Shown: positions 48,003 to 60,600 of the stretch, in pieces | Numbering within the stretch: position 1 is the first letter of the stretch | Layout of the letters: the number at the start of each line of letters is the position of its first letter | DNA from: Caenorhabditis elegans | Taxonomy: Eukaryota > Nematoda > Chromadorea > Rhabditida > Rhabditidae | Assembly: GCF_000002985.6 (NCBI RefSeq) | Contig: NC_003284.9 | Location: 930,001 to 994,000 of the forward strand | Length of the DNA stretch: 64,000 nucleotides | Reading direction: 5' to 3' | Notes under the pieces: model-generated | Seen by the model: only the letters and a program-made list of their open reading frames with translations | Databases searched by the model: none | Told to the model about the DNA's origin: nothing | Program-made: the position numbers and the translations under genes

Positions 48003-50794
48003 ATTGAGCTGAAAAAGTAAAAAACTGATTTTATAAAAATTTAAAGCAAAATTGCGCAGTTATGGTGCAAGAAAAAGCAAAAGACTCTAAAAAATGTATA
48101 CTTTAGCAAATTTTTTTGATTGCATCAAACCTAAGACTGCTGAAACATTTTGGAAAAATTGTTTCCTGGGTGCATATTTTGGTTGGTAAGCCGAAAATGC
48201 TCTATTAATAAAGGTAAACAGAAAAAAGAAGTTAAAAAGTTAAATCTTTGAGAAATGTTAAATTATGAAAAAAAAAACTGAACAGAAAACCAAAAACCTT
48301 TCCGAACAGAGAAAAACCAACTTTTTTCGCTACCAATTCACAATTCAATAATTTTCAATGAAATTGATGGCGCAAAAGTTAATGGTTTCGATAAGAAAAG
48401 TTCATAGAACGAGCGGTGCAACATTAATCAGCTTTGCATGTACTTGAAGATCTGATAACAGTGCCGTTTTGTACTAAAAATGCCTTGTTATCACCGAAAA
48501 AACTCAAGGTTTTTGTCTGATAAGAGTCATCGCAATTTTTTTGACAGATCAGGCCAGTTTTAGTGAAAGCGTTTTTTTCTGCGGCGAGAACAAAGTTGAA
48601 AATTTTTTGGTTTTTTGGTAATGATAGACAGAAAAAATAACCGGAGGGCAACGAACATTTTACTATAAAAATATGAGTTCAAAAGATATTATTATACAGC
48701 TGCTTAGAAGTTTAAAAGTACACGAAATACCAAAAACTCTTTTGAATGGAAAAAGGATTTTTCAAAACAAATGTTCACAAAATCTGTAACTGAATTTTAA
48801 TTAATCCATCCTTGAACTACAGAGCTGTGAAATATGTTCGATCTATTTTTTGCATTTGTCACTACATACGAAATTTGTGTATTTGCAATCAGAAAACATT
48901 TTGGAAATTTTTTTGTAAAACTTTTAAAAAAATCTAAAACATTGAAAGTTGGCAAAAACTTCATTTGAAAACATTTTGCAGGTCTTCAAAGTAATCAAAA
49001 TACTCTAAAATTGTAAAAATAAAATTAAAACTGTGAAATTTTGCCTAATTTGCCGAGCGCGGCCAAATGCGCATTTCTTGAATAAAAATGAAAAAAAAAA
49101 CACGATGCTATATTTTCTTTCATCAAGTATCTTATCGAAACCATTAGTTTTGGATACAATTTTTATTTAAAATTGTTCATGTGTGCAGCAAATTTGGCGA
49201 GAAGTAGATTCGGCAAACGGCAAATAAATTTGTAGCATATGCCACTACATACTCACAAATGTTTTATCAAACTACATATGTTTTGTCAGTTAATTGTATT
49301 AGTATATCATTTCTATTCCACTAAAGTTTTCAAGCTGAAATAACAAACTATTGTAATCTGTATTTAAAGTTCACGTTCAGGGTACATATTCCAACGAAAA
49401 TATAAGAATTCTAATTTGCCAATTTACTGGGACTTTGTTGAAGAATAGCTGTATTTCATTTTTCATTTTAACAACAAAAGTACATATCGCTCACATCACA
49501 TCAGAACAGAAGATGTTTGTCATCGAATTCCTTTCTTTCGAATCCACTTTCAATGATTGCCACAAAGATTGCGGCTTCAACAAACTTTCAGTCTGCATTT
49601 CGTACAGTTTTCCTTTGGCAAATCTTCAGATATTATAGATTGTAGTTTCGAGTTCTTTATTCAGCTTGCAAAAAACTCTAGTAATCATTAACAATCAATA
49701 GTTCGTCTTGAAATGAGAAAATCTGTCGTTTTCCCTCTTATGAAGAACATTCGTCATCTGTTTTTGCCGTTCCACTTCAAAAACCCAAAAGTATTTCAAT
49801 AGACCACTTTGGTTGATGCAATAATAAAAACATGCAGAGAACTTCATTCTTACAATTTTAATCTGCTGTAACAGATTTTACTGCATTTCATTTATAAAAA
49901 TTGTTGTTTATTTCGAAATTCAAATTTCCAAATTGTACCAAATGCACTGAGCCAAATTATGATCAGTTTAAGATTGCACAATACAGTAGGGATTCGAGCT
50001 AAACCATGTTCAACACTATGTGTTGCACTGACAAAATATCACATTACGTTTTATTGCACTGACCAATATTCACACTAGCACTGACAAAAGTTCACATCAC
50101 GTTTTGATTGCACTGACCAATATTCACACTAGCACTGACAAAAGTTTACATCACGTTTTGATTGCACTGACCAATATTTACCCCAGCACTGACTAATTAC
50201 TACATTGCACTAACAAAATTAGAACTAAATGTTTTAGTTTCACTGTTTTCTTTTAAATAATCGGCATTGTCCGTCTGTTACACTACAGTTCCTGAATGTA
50301 GGTGATACGTTCACCTTCTAACTAGTGATACAATTCCTTTCTCTTTTACCCTTGCTTTCTTCTTCAAAGTAAAAAGTATTGCCATTCTTAGACAGATTGC
50401 GATTGGTATAACTCAAGGTCGAGTCTTGCGGCGGCAAATAGTGCGTTCTTTTCTTGCGTGTCGTCTGTCGTCAAATCCATATAAACTGTGTAGATTCCAT
50501 CATGCACTAGTCCCCTTCCGTCCGACACATACACACATACATCCCTACCCGAAAATAGGCCATCGGTACGGTGTACCGTCTATCTTGATTGTCTTTTCCA
50601 CCTCTATTGTACGCATCCCTTTTCTCCACTTTTTTGACGTACTTCAATTTTGCCTTATAATTTTTATTGGTCTGTTCTACGACTTTTGAACACATGACAA
50701 AATTAGAAATTTATTTTTTGAAATTAAATTTTGGTTCGAAAAATTGTGAATTCACAACCTTTCCGAAAATTGCAGGTGTTAAATCAAATAAATC
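48003..50794. other. Intergenic, between the hydrolase and the membrane protein gene
   Basis: 2.8 kb of AT-rich DNA. It contains a weak minus-strand open frame at 48424-48600 with a plausible acceptor, a GCACTGACC array (50028-50215), and a GC-richer block (50380-50600) with GTACGGTGTACCGT-like inverted sequence, probably the promoter of the next gene. No other exon was seen. Confidence 0.45.
50028..50215 (-). repeat. TTGGTCAGTGCA-type array (reverse orientation), ~62-bp higher-order unit
   Basis: Copies of gcactgaccaatattcacac and gcactgacaaaagttcacatcacg alternate. Together with gttttgattgc they form a ~62-base higher-order unit present about three times. Confidence 0.9.
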
Positions 50795-52935
50795 ATGGGA
50801 GTAGTGAACTTGGCTTTAACATTTGACGCAGTTTTCGCAGCTGTTTCCGGGCTTGCACTCTACTTCTTTCCCGGAAAATTCGGAGACTTGTGTTTTGTAA
50901 GTTTATTGTAATATTTAATTTCTAAAGAGAGATTATTGTGGTCAATCTGTCAACCGAAACTGGAAAATTAATCCGGCACATGGTGGTATCTTCTACGTAG
51001 GAGAAAACAGACCACCAAATTTTTCTCGGCCACATAGAAAAAACCGTAATGTGGCGTGTTGTTTCAATGATTTTAAAATTATCTACTTGTTTCCTGATTT
51101 ATTTGAAGAACAAATCTAGGTGCCTTGGAAAATTTGCTTATTTTTCTTTCTCTGTACTCTCGCAGTGTAACTTTTGAACCAAACTTTCAAACTATTAGAA
51201 AATGGTTTTTTCTCGATTTTTGGGAAAAAGTGATTTGCAAAATGGCATCAAATTTTTGCAAAATTTAATCAATTTTTGAAAAGATCATCAATTTTCCAAA
51301 GCTCTGACTCTTTACTGCAAACAAAATGGTATTTTTTCAGCAAAAAGAGACTGATGGTGTGCACTGGCATCTTATCCGTTGTATCGGAGGACAAATCTTC
51401 GCCTCCTGTCTGGTCTCCCTCAAGTTTCGAGGATCTAGTCAAACGAGCCAATCAGTTTGTCATTTTATCCGATTAATTGTGAGTAACTTCTTGATTATCA
51501 GTAATGATTTTCTAAAATTTCAGCCATCGATTCTCATTTTAATGCTGGTGCTTCAAATTCAATCGGTGACGCCAAACTTGGTGGAGCCAACGGTAAGATA
51601 TCAGAGAATCTATCATTTATTTTTAAGCCATTTTCATTATTAGATTCTGAAATTTTTTAAATACCTGATGATCTCTACAATTACGCTCCATGTCACACTT
51701 CTATCATTTGCCGGATGGAAAACAGGTAACAAACATTAATTTTAACAAAACAAACATTATTATAAACTTTTTTTACAGGAACAAGATTGCTCCCAGGAAA
51801 CCGATTTGGAAATTTCTTGTATCAACTAGATGCACTCGCATCAATTTGCATTGGAACTACCTGGATGACTTTCCCAAAATGGCTTCTTCATCGACAGGTA
51901 CCGTAATTTTTGAAAGTTGATGTAACATTTGTGATATGTTTTGTTATAGTAAATTGAAACAGTGGAATTTGAAAAAAATTGAGATTTGGTTTTGAAACTT
52001 TAAAAAATGGAATTTTTATTTTATACTAATTTTATAATACAAATAGTTTTCACTAGTATATGTAGAAGCAGTTAAAATTGGAAACATGATAAAATTAGAG
52101 TTTTAAGGGTACATTGATTACTGTAATATTATTATTTGAAAAAAAAATTCTCACCACACGTGGGTCAATTTTCTTAAGCGATTTCTTAAAATGAAAAATT
52201 GTTTTAATGCTTTAATGAAATTTAGTATCAGAAATAAAATATTATTTGGCATTCTGAAGTTGGCTGCACGGTAGTTTCAGAATGTTGAAGTTTAGGAAAA
52301 TTTTGTGCAGTTCTCCTAATTTATGTGAAACATTATTCCGTATAACGAAAATTCAATTTTTCTTTGGCACAAACAAAAAAAATTAATTGCACCCACAGAC
52401 CTTCAAACAAGACAAAAAAATTTTGAAAAGAATCGGTACTGAAAATTTTTTAGCTGCAAAGATTGCTTAAATTTCAATCAGAAATCGTATCCTTTTTCTC
52501 AAAAAATGACATACTACATACTCCACCCACCACTGAGCTGTTATCAAAACTCGTATCAAAATTGGGTTTTTTAAATTTAGATAGTTTTTGAGAAAGTCCA
52601 CGAAAACGTATTCAATTCCTATCCAGGTCCTTGTCGAGCTTGACGAGTCTCATGAATTCCTGGGAAGAGTCATGGGAGCTAACTTCATAGCGTCGTACAT
52701 TGTCTCAACTCATGTTCTCCACTGGGAATCCGAACAAGACAGAAACGTGGCAGTTGACGGACGTGTCATTTGTTGCATTTCAATCCTTGGCGCCCAAATC
52801 TGGTCACAGACCTATGCCCACTGGTCCGGAAACCACTGGGTTGGAATTAGCCTCTTCTCCACATGGACTGTCATCTCCTTGATCTACCGCTCCTACCTAG
52901 TGTGCACCAAGAAAAGCCATAATAAAAAGGAATAA
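50795..52935 (+). CDS. Multi-pass membrane protein of unknown function
   Basis: Six exons give 272 aa: 50795-50896, 51341-51478, 51524-51592, 51644-51725, 51779-51897, 52627-52935. All phases agree, and acceptors and donors are strong. Hydrophobic segments lie at about residues 5-27 (LTFDAVFAAVSGLALYFF), 45-60, 75-95, 105-125, 145-165, 190-210, 220-235 and 240-262, suggesting a polytopic membrane protein with a short charged tail (KKSHNKKE). No motif identifies a family to me. An acceptor (TTGCAG) 19 bases before the ATG suits SL1 trans-splicing. It ends 380 bases from the 3' end of dgk-1 on the other strand (convergent). Inferred to be a real gene from its splice structure; function is not inferred. 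Confidence 0.85.
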
Positions 52936-53315
52936 TTTCTTAATTATTTTTTTTTCTAATTTGCTGGTTCTGTTTATCTCAAGCTTTCTGTGTTATTGAA
53001 GAGAAATCAATAAAAATGCATTACAATTTTATTATAGAAAACATCAAATAAAATAAATATTGAACTGTTGTAAAAAATTAAATTTACAATCAAGAATGGA
53101 GTAGCACCGGAAATGAATTTTTTTGAAATTTTCTGAAATTTTTTTCAGAAAGTGCAGATTTTTGCTGCTGAAAATTCTTTCCCGCTGGCGCTACCCCACC
53201 TTCAATTTTAAAAAAATAAAATGTGTCCAGGCTCATCAAAACGTTAATTTTGATATGAGATCTAATTTTTTAAAAAGTTAAATTCTGAAAAATGTAAAAA
53301 CCAAAATAAATAAAA

Positions 53316-53572
53316 CTAGAATCTTTTATGATTCTTTTTTGCGAGTTTCACTAAAATATTCCGTTTTTCGCTCAGAAATTCTTGTTCCGGGGATGCCAGC
53401 GGAGCTTCGTCGCATTTTGATTTACTGCTCCCTAAGTTGCTGGACCTTCTGAAATTCTGTTCCTTTTCCATTTTCACCAACAATTCCCTTACCTATGTGT
53501 TGAATTCTTGTGGTGAGACTCTTTTCTGTGTGCCGAACTTTCTCTATTATTCGGTTTGTAGAGCATTTGGGC
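53316..53572 (-). CDS. dgk-1: Alternative 3'-terminal exons of dgk-1
   Basis: Two minus-strand exons, 53493-53572 and 53316-53448, are separated by a 44-base intron. The first has a good acceptor (ATTCAG) and enters in phase 0. It begins AQMLYKPNN, aligning with the AQMLKKAKK start of the canonical last exon at 54635-54838. The joined tail is 70 residues, Ser/Lys-rich, and ends VKLAKKNHKRF then TAG, against 67 residues in the canonical form. Splicing from the exon at 55192 to either set keeps the frame, giving a 953- or 950-aa kinase. Basis is sequence only; transcript support is unknown to me. Confidence 0.65.
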
Positions 53573-54227
53573 CTGAATACATATTTTGTAGTTTTTCAAC
53601 ACATTTCTGAAATATAAAATTCTGGGTGTTATTATTTTTTACACAGACATTTTGTAGTAAAATGAATCTGAAGACATGTGGCACAGGGAATTCAACATTC
53701 ATGAAATTTTTTTAAGGAGCAAATTAATTCCCATTTCGATGCCAGTAATTGACATTCAGAAAATATCTCTAGTTAGCCACTCATATCTCGTTAGATGTCA
53801 GTTTTTTGTTTCTTTTCCCATTTTTGATGAATTAATTTTCTAGACTCTGAAAATGCACACATTGCTCACAAACACGAAAGACAAAAAATTGACAAGAAAA
53901 CATTTTTAATTTAAAAAAATTTACTAGTTGTTTCATGATGATGAAAGCTGAACTTAAATAATAACATACCAAAAGAAAAGAAGAACATCAAATTTACGAC
54001 AATGCCAAGACAAATACTATAAAAAAGTTGTGTGGAAAGAGATCATGATTGCAATAATTTTGCTTGAAATAATAAAGAAAAAAAAAGTTTTTCTGCGATT
54101 TGTTTCACGAGGTTCTGAATATAAGAACAAATGGAATGGAGCAAAACGGATAAAAATTGGGACTATTTGATTTATAAATATTCAAATATTCTGATCATAA
54201 TGATAAATTAACTGATTAAATTTATAA

Positions 54228-54366
54228 GGGCACTGACCAACTTCATAATTGCACTGACCAATATCATAATTGCACTGACTAATTTTATCAGTGCACTAAC
54301 CATTTTTATCATGGCACTGACCAAAATAAGAATTGCCATGGACAAATTTATCATTGCGCTAACTAA
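54228..54366 (-). repeat. TTGGTCAGTGCA-type cluster (reverse orientation)
   Basis: Six copies, e.g. gcactgaccaacttcataatt, gcactgaccaatatcataatt and gcactgactaattttatca, about 22-25 bases apart. They lie between the alternative and canonical dgk-1 terminal exons. Confidence 0.88.
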
Positions 54367-54579
54367 AATTATTAACTCATTGACAGTTTTTCAAGAATTT
54401 TGAAATCATAAGTGTTAGCTTAAAAATTAATAAAACTTCCGTGGCTTTGAAAACTTAGGGTCACAACAAAAATAGTGTTGAAACTTTTAAAATGTATAAT
54501 TAGATACCCGTTTTTACCCGTTTCGCCCACATTTGCCCGCAAAAAACGCAATGGACAGGATGAAAATGATTGAAAGATT

Positions 54580-54618
<39 letters not shown>
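54580..54618. repeat. AG dinucleotide microsatellite
   Basis: An uninterrupted (AG)n run of about 36 bases directly follows (3' of) the canonical dgk-1 stop codon, in its 3' UTR. Confidence 0.9.
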
Positions 54619-54622
<4 letters not shown>

Positions 54623-54634
54623 AAGAGTATTCAT

Positions 54635-57600
54635 TCAGAGAAAAGCGTCGCCTTCCTCATCAGAATCCGCAGCTGTATTGTCGGGCGTCGTTTTGCCATG
54701 ATTTGGGTCGCCGAGTGTTGATGGCACTCCGAGTGGTCCTGACATTGACTCGGATGTCTCCGGATGCGGATGAGTTAGAGATGTGGCATTTGTGGCGCCT
54801 CCGCGTCGCGACTTTTTTGCTTTTTTCAACATTTGTGCCTGTAATTAGACTCAATTTGTACTGCACTAAAGCGAAGCTGATAAAAATTGGGGTGGTGTCA
54901 AATGGAAGAAAAAATAATATATAAAATTCGATTACCACGATTTTAGAGCAGGGTGGTGGGGGGAAACAAATTGCGTGAATGCAGCGCAAATTAGAAAATT
55001 TAAAATATTCACAGAGTCACATCAATAAAATAAGACAATATGATGACGTCACTAGGACATGGAGCCGCAGCGAAATAATAACATGTCAAATTATAAATTG
55101 TAAAGAAACTTAGTTTTAAAACAAAATGCCCCAGGTTATTTTTTTTTGTATTTTCAATTTTTTTTTCGTTAGGAAAACTGTTTAAACGTACTTTCAAAGC
55201 TGATTTCAATATTGTGATAGTTCCCGGTGGCTGGATATGAGGTTCGCCGTCAACTTGAACCGGCCATTCTTCATGTGTAGTAATTCGGATCTGGAAAACT
55301 CAAAAAATAATATGCTGGGGAAAAGTGGAGAACTTACACTTCCACCTTGAGCTATCCTAATTCCCGCGGCGAGCTTGGATTGGATGAGTCCCAGGCGTGA
55401 TACATCGGATATTCCGACCACCTGAATTTAGAGATTATTAAAGGGAATTTTTAGAGAAAGGTTAAGTAATTTAATTGTCAAAGGATATATAATAGTTATT
55501 GCTAATGACTGTCTTCTTATTTTTCCGAAAAATTTTCTAAGCCTCTGTACAATTTCACAGTCGTCTACAACAGTTGCTTTAAAGGAAATTAATAAAATTA
55601 CAAAGTTTTTGATCATATCAGTTCACTTCTTTCATCCATTGGTAGGCTGTCATTTATGAATGCAACATATATGTAAATTAGAAAATTTTGATATCAGTGT
55701 AGGATTTGTGGCATTATCTCTCTGTGTGTTCCACAATGTATTTTTTGATCTACATAGTTTTAAAGCTTTTATTTCAGATATCTTCTTTTTCTTTGACACT
55801 CTAGAAATACAATCACTTCAAATTACCTCTAGCAATCCATCATAATGAGTAGGCTTTGAAAAGTTGCCCTCCTCCTTCGATGTACCCCACGGATTTGCAC
55901 CACTTCCCCAACTGAGCAAGTTCAGTACAACAATCCCTTCGATGTTTGGCAATTCGATTATACGACCGTCAACCTGAAAGTTTTATAGTTTTATTTAGGT
56001 TTTTTCTGGTAGATCATACCTCTAATTCGATACGTTTCCATAAATCTTTACATGTCCTTTCGAAGAACATTTTCTGAAGTCCAATTTTTGCATATTGTGT
56101 TTTGTTAAATAGTCGAGATTGGAATTTTTCCGGATTCGCGTCTCTCTGAAAATCAGAACATTTTTTTACTGCGACCTTATTTAAAGAACCTTGTTATGAA
56201 ATTTCAAGCAAACATCTGCATCAATTCCAATTCCAAAATAATTGTTCATGATAATCATTGAAGTTTGATCCTCCGGATTATTCATCGTCTGTTCGTTCAT
56301 TTCCGTTTGATTTCCAGACGAAGTCGGCTGATTTCTCTCTTCTTCATGGAACACTACAGCCCATCTGTCTAGTTTCACAGTGTCGGCTTCAATCACATCC
56401 TTGAGAATATCCATCGGATTTTCTTCTCCGGTATAACCACCACCCCACCGGAGAACTCTTGCCAAATCGTTTCCAGTACCAAGTGGAACGATTCCACACG
56501 GCGGGGAAAAGCAAGCAGCATCCTGGAAGTTTATAACTAGAGCTTGATGCCCTGTTTCAAATTAAAAAAAGTCTAAGCATTAGGGCTTCCATGCTAGCGC
56601 CAATACGCCTACCGCGCCTGCCTTGCGGCAACCTTCACCTGCCTCACGCCGCGAGCCGCACCCCTTAGATAGTGCGGCGCTGAACCCGAAAAGTGTCGGC
56701 CGCTGCGAAATGACCCCCTTTCGCACAATGTGGTGTGACTTCTCGCCATAGTGCATAAATAAGGCAAGAGGCTGGCTGAAGGCGGGCAGATTGGAGGCCG
56801 GAAACCGCGTCTTCCTTGGAAGCCTTACTAAATACTAGTGCGCCCAGAATCTGTAAAAATGTCAAGTGAAAAAAAAATCACTACTGGGCGAAAAATGAAA
56901 AATGTAGTTCAGATGCGGATTAGGTTAACACCAAGAAATTTGCAGGAAGTAGATAAATAACTTTGAAAAATGTACGCGAAAATTTTTTTTACTGAACAAG
57001 AACACTTTAAACATTCTGACGATTTTGAGATTTTAATAAGGTTTTTGAGAAATTTTAAAAGATAAGAATTTTCTCCCTCCTTCACTAAATTGTTTAAATT
57101 CTCAAGTTAAATAAGTTCATAGACTAAAATACGTAATTCCATTAATGATAGGTATCGAACAAGCTATAATGAATAGGCACTAAATTACAGCCTTCTCCTC
57201 TAACCACCAACTCATCAACTGAATACCCCCTTTAATTACCTGTTTAGCAATATCTAAACATTGCAGTACCCATCCAATTGTTCCATCTCCACCACATGCA
57301 AGAATTTTGTATTTTGGAATGTTGCGAAACACGTATAATCCAACCAACGGTCCTCCATTCAACACATCAAAAACTTGAAATGGGTTGAGGAGTTTGCGGA
57401 AAGATTGTATTAACTCGGTTCCTTGGCAACCTCCTGACTTTACATTAACTAGCACAAGGAGTGGTTCAACGTCTTTTGGAATCATCTGTGGTTGAACATT
57501 TGGCAGACATAAAACTATCAGCTTCTTTTCCTCGTATATTGCAGATTGCAGCTTTTGAACAGCTGCTGTGGCGGCCTTGGGTGTGTTGAATGTGATAATC

Positions 57601-60600
57601 AAACTACCGTATTCAAAGTAGATCGGCCCGATTGCAGTAAATGGTTTTTCTGGAAACAATTACACATGTCTAATAAATTAAGTTTCCCAGGTATACTCAC
57701 CTTTAGCACCTAGAAGTTTCAGAAGAATTCGTTCATATTGACGCTGTGCGAGTGACACGGGTAGGTTTCCAACAAAAACCGCATGATCATGAGGGTCCTC
57801 TTTTTCTTGGACATAAAACCGAACAACGTGGTAGCGCCGCAGGGAGTCCTAAAAATAAAGCATTTTATATTAAACTCTCATGGTGTTCAGACTGAATATT
57901 AAGCAGGTATAAGGATGGCGAGATATTGATCTAGGCCGTTTAGAGCTTGGTTGTAAAACTATGTGATGTAGAACATTTTCTACGCAATTTTGAGCTCAAA
58001 GTTACTGTTCAAACCGATTACTTTAACAAAGTAGTTCTTAGTCCTCAGCCGATAAAAAAAATTCAGAGTTAGCTGAAAGGTCTCGTTGGAAACGAATGTA
58101 GTCTACAAATTTGCCTACCATGATACAACTACATTGAATTGAAATTTCAATTCGAGATTTTGCAAGTTTAAAAGTTTGTTTCTACTGTCAATATAGCAAA
58201 TTGTCTGCCGTATACCTTTCTCAAATTTCGGACCAACTGAAGAACATTCTCTTGTGGATTGCATGTTCTCTCAGCAACTCCTCTATCGAGGGAGACTTCT
58301 ATGAGATTGTACCGATTCCAACACGAACCATCAAGCCCGAAGTGATACAGAGCATCAGTGACCAAATCCTGCACAACTGTGTCCTTACTGACCGAGATCG
58401 CGCAGAACGTGACTGGAACTTTACGCAACCACCCTCCGTACACTTTCACCTCGTCTTTATCCGGATCATCATAATATCTAATAAATATTTGAGCACGTTT
58501 TCCCTCAGGACGCTTTACATTGCGCAATGGGACCGGGTCCTCGAGGATTTCCTCCTCAACTGAAATGAATTGAATTCGAATAAATTATTCGTACGCGGTC
58601 AGGCTTACCCTCGCCGACCACTTGAGTAATATAATATCTTTCGGGTGTATCGTTGATGTGAAACCGGCGGAGAGCAGCGTCGCGGACTTGTTGCACCGAC
58701 ACGTGTTTGGCAACTACGATATTGCGCGAAATCTAGAAATGGGGGAAACGTTGTTGGAAATTGGGAACAGGATGTTTTGTTTTTTTTTTAATTGTGGTCA
58801 GTGCAAGAAACAATTTGGTCAGTGCAAGAAACAATTTGGTCAGTGCAAGAAACATTTTGGTCAGTGCAAGAAACAATTTGGTCAGTGCATTCATTAGTGA
58901 ACACATATAACTTTTTCTTATTGTACGCTTACCTGCGATCGATATGAGTTGTTCCCGTCAAAAACTCGAATAATCTCAAAATCTTCCCGTTCTTTGACGT
59001 CTTCTCCAGAAGTCGAGACGTCATCCGCTTGAATTTTTGATGGCGATGATACTGAATAAAAAAGAAAATGAGTCAGAATGGGATAAGACGCGGGAAAGTT
59101 TGAATAAGAAAACAAAGACAGATCAGAAGATAGCATCTAAAGATCCGGAGTTTAGTTGAAAACTTGGGATAGTCAAAGCAATTCTGATAAAAAAACAGAA
59201 TTAAATCGTTTTTATCTGCTGAATAATGTTTTGACGAAAATTAAAACTCGCAATGGTAAAGTTTTTGTTTTTTTTCTTTTTAGAATTTTTACAGTGTCAT
59301 GTTTTGTTTTAAAACAAAACAAGGACAGGGTGAAGTCACAATAACAAAGGCTTTTTGGAGAAAGTGTGGAAAAAGTGTGAGAAATAAAACACAAAAACAG
59401 CTACACTATCCAATTCCGGTCGGCCTAATAAATACGTGGCGAATTATTTTACCGACAGACAGGATAGTGAAAAATCTGACCCTTACGAGACTGTGGCTGA
59501 TCATGAGAGGAGATATTCAGAAGTTGCTCCATCGGCAGCTCGGTTCGAGGTATTGTAAGGCACATTGGTGGTAGCATGATTTTCCGTAAAACTCCAAAGT
59601 CACATTCCTTGTCCATTTGTCGATAGCAAACCGCGTGAGCCTTTAAATTTCTGATGTCAGCAATAGAAGTAAGACTGAAACTAACCGTCTGACCACACCA
59701 TTCACATCGCATTCCGGCAAGGCATTCCGTTGAGAAGCACGTTTTTCGGCAAACAATGCACTTGGATTCTTTTGGAAGATTTCCTTCGCGCATGTGGTGG
59801 TACTGGACAGTGTTTGCCTGGATTTGATATTGTTAAAGATCTGGCCTATTTTGTGATTACTTTTCAGTGTTTCCTTAAGTATTGTTAAAACAATTATTTA
59901 AGTTTGAAAATCTGCTAGCAGTTCATATGGAAATCGAGTAAGTTGTTTTAAGAACTTGTTCTATTAATTTTTTTGGGAAGAAAACCGAATTTTTTTTGCA
60001 TTGTGGGTACTATTTTGGCTTTCATCAAATTAAAAGTAATAGCTGATTTCAAAAGTACCTCACTCAATGTCAAATAACATAGTTTTCGTGAAAAATGTGT
60101 CAAGTAAACTATTATACCATAACGTTATGTGCCTTTTAGAAAATAATCTTAATAATTTCCTAGGTACCTAATTTTAATGACTTTATAAACAAAACAAAAA
60201 GGTTTCATTCCGGCAGGCAGCCATTTTGAAAAGAGGTTAAAAAACTACATTGTCTTTTTTCTTAATCAAATATAAAATAATAATTAATTTTTTTTAACTC
60301 CCAGCTGACTTACACTCTCCATATTCGCAACATATGTCGCCGCTTCCTTGCAATCCGACACAGCAAGATCCGAGCAGTCAACATGAACGTAGTACTCGCA
60401 AACTGAAAATAATTCCCCCACTATTACCATTTCCTTATATTCTTCCAAAAAATACCTTCACACTCGACGGACAACGCATCATCGGTTCGTTTTCGGCAAA
60501 CGCAGCAGTACTTCCTTTTAATCAAACAGGGAGCCGACCACGTATGTGCCACCGGGTTTTTGATCAGTTGCAACGCTACACTGCTGCAGTAGGAAACAAC

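Noticed and set aside
57838..57846. CGCAGGGAG match to the MEX core in a dgk-1 exon
   Set aside because: Only the 9-base core matches and the bases before it differ; it is coding sequence, so probably chance.
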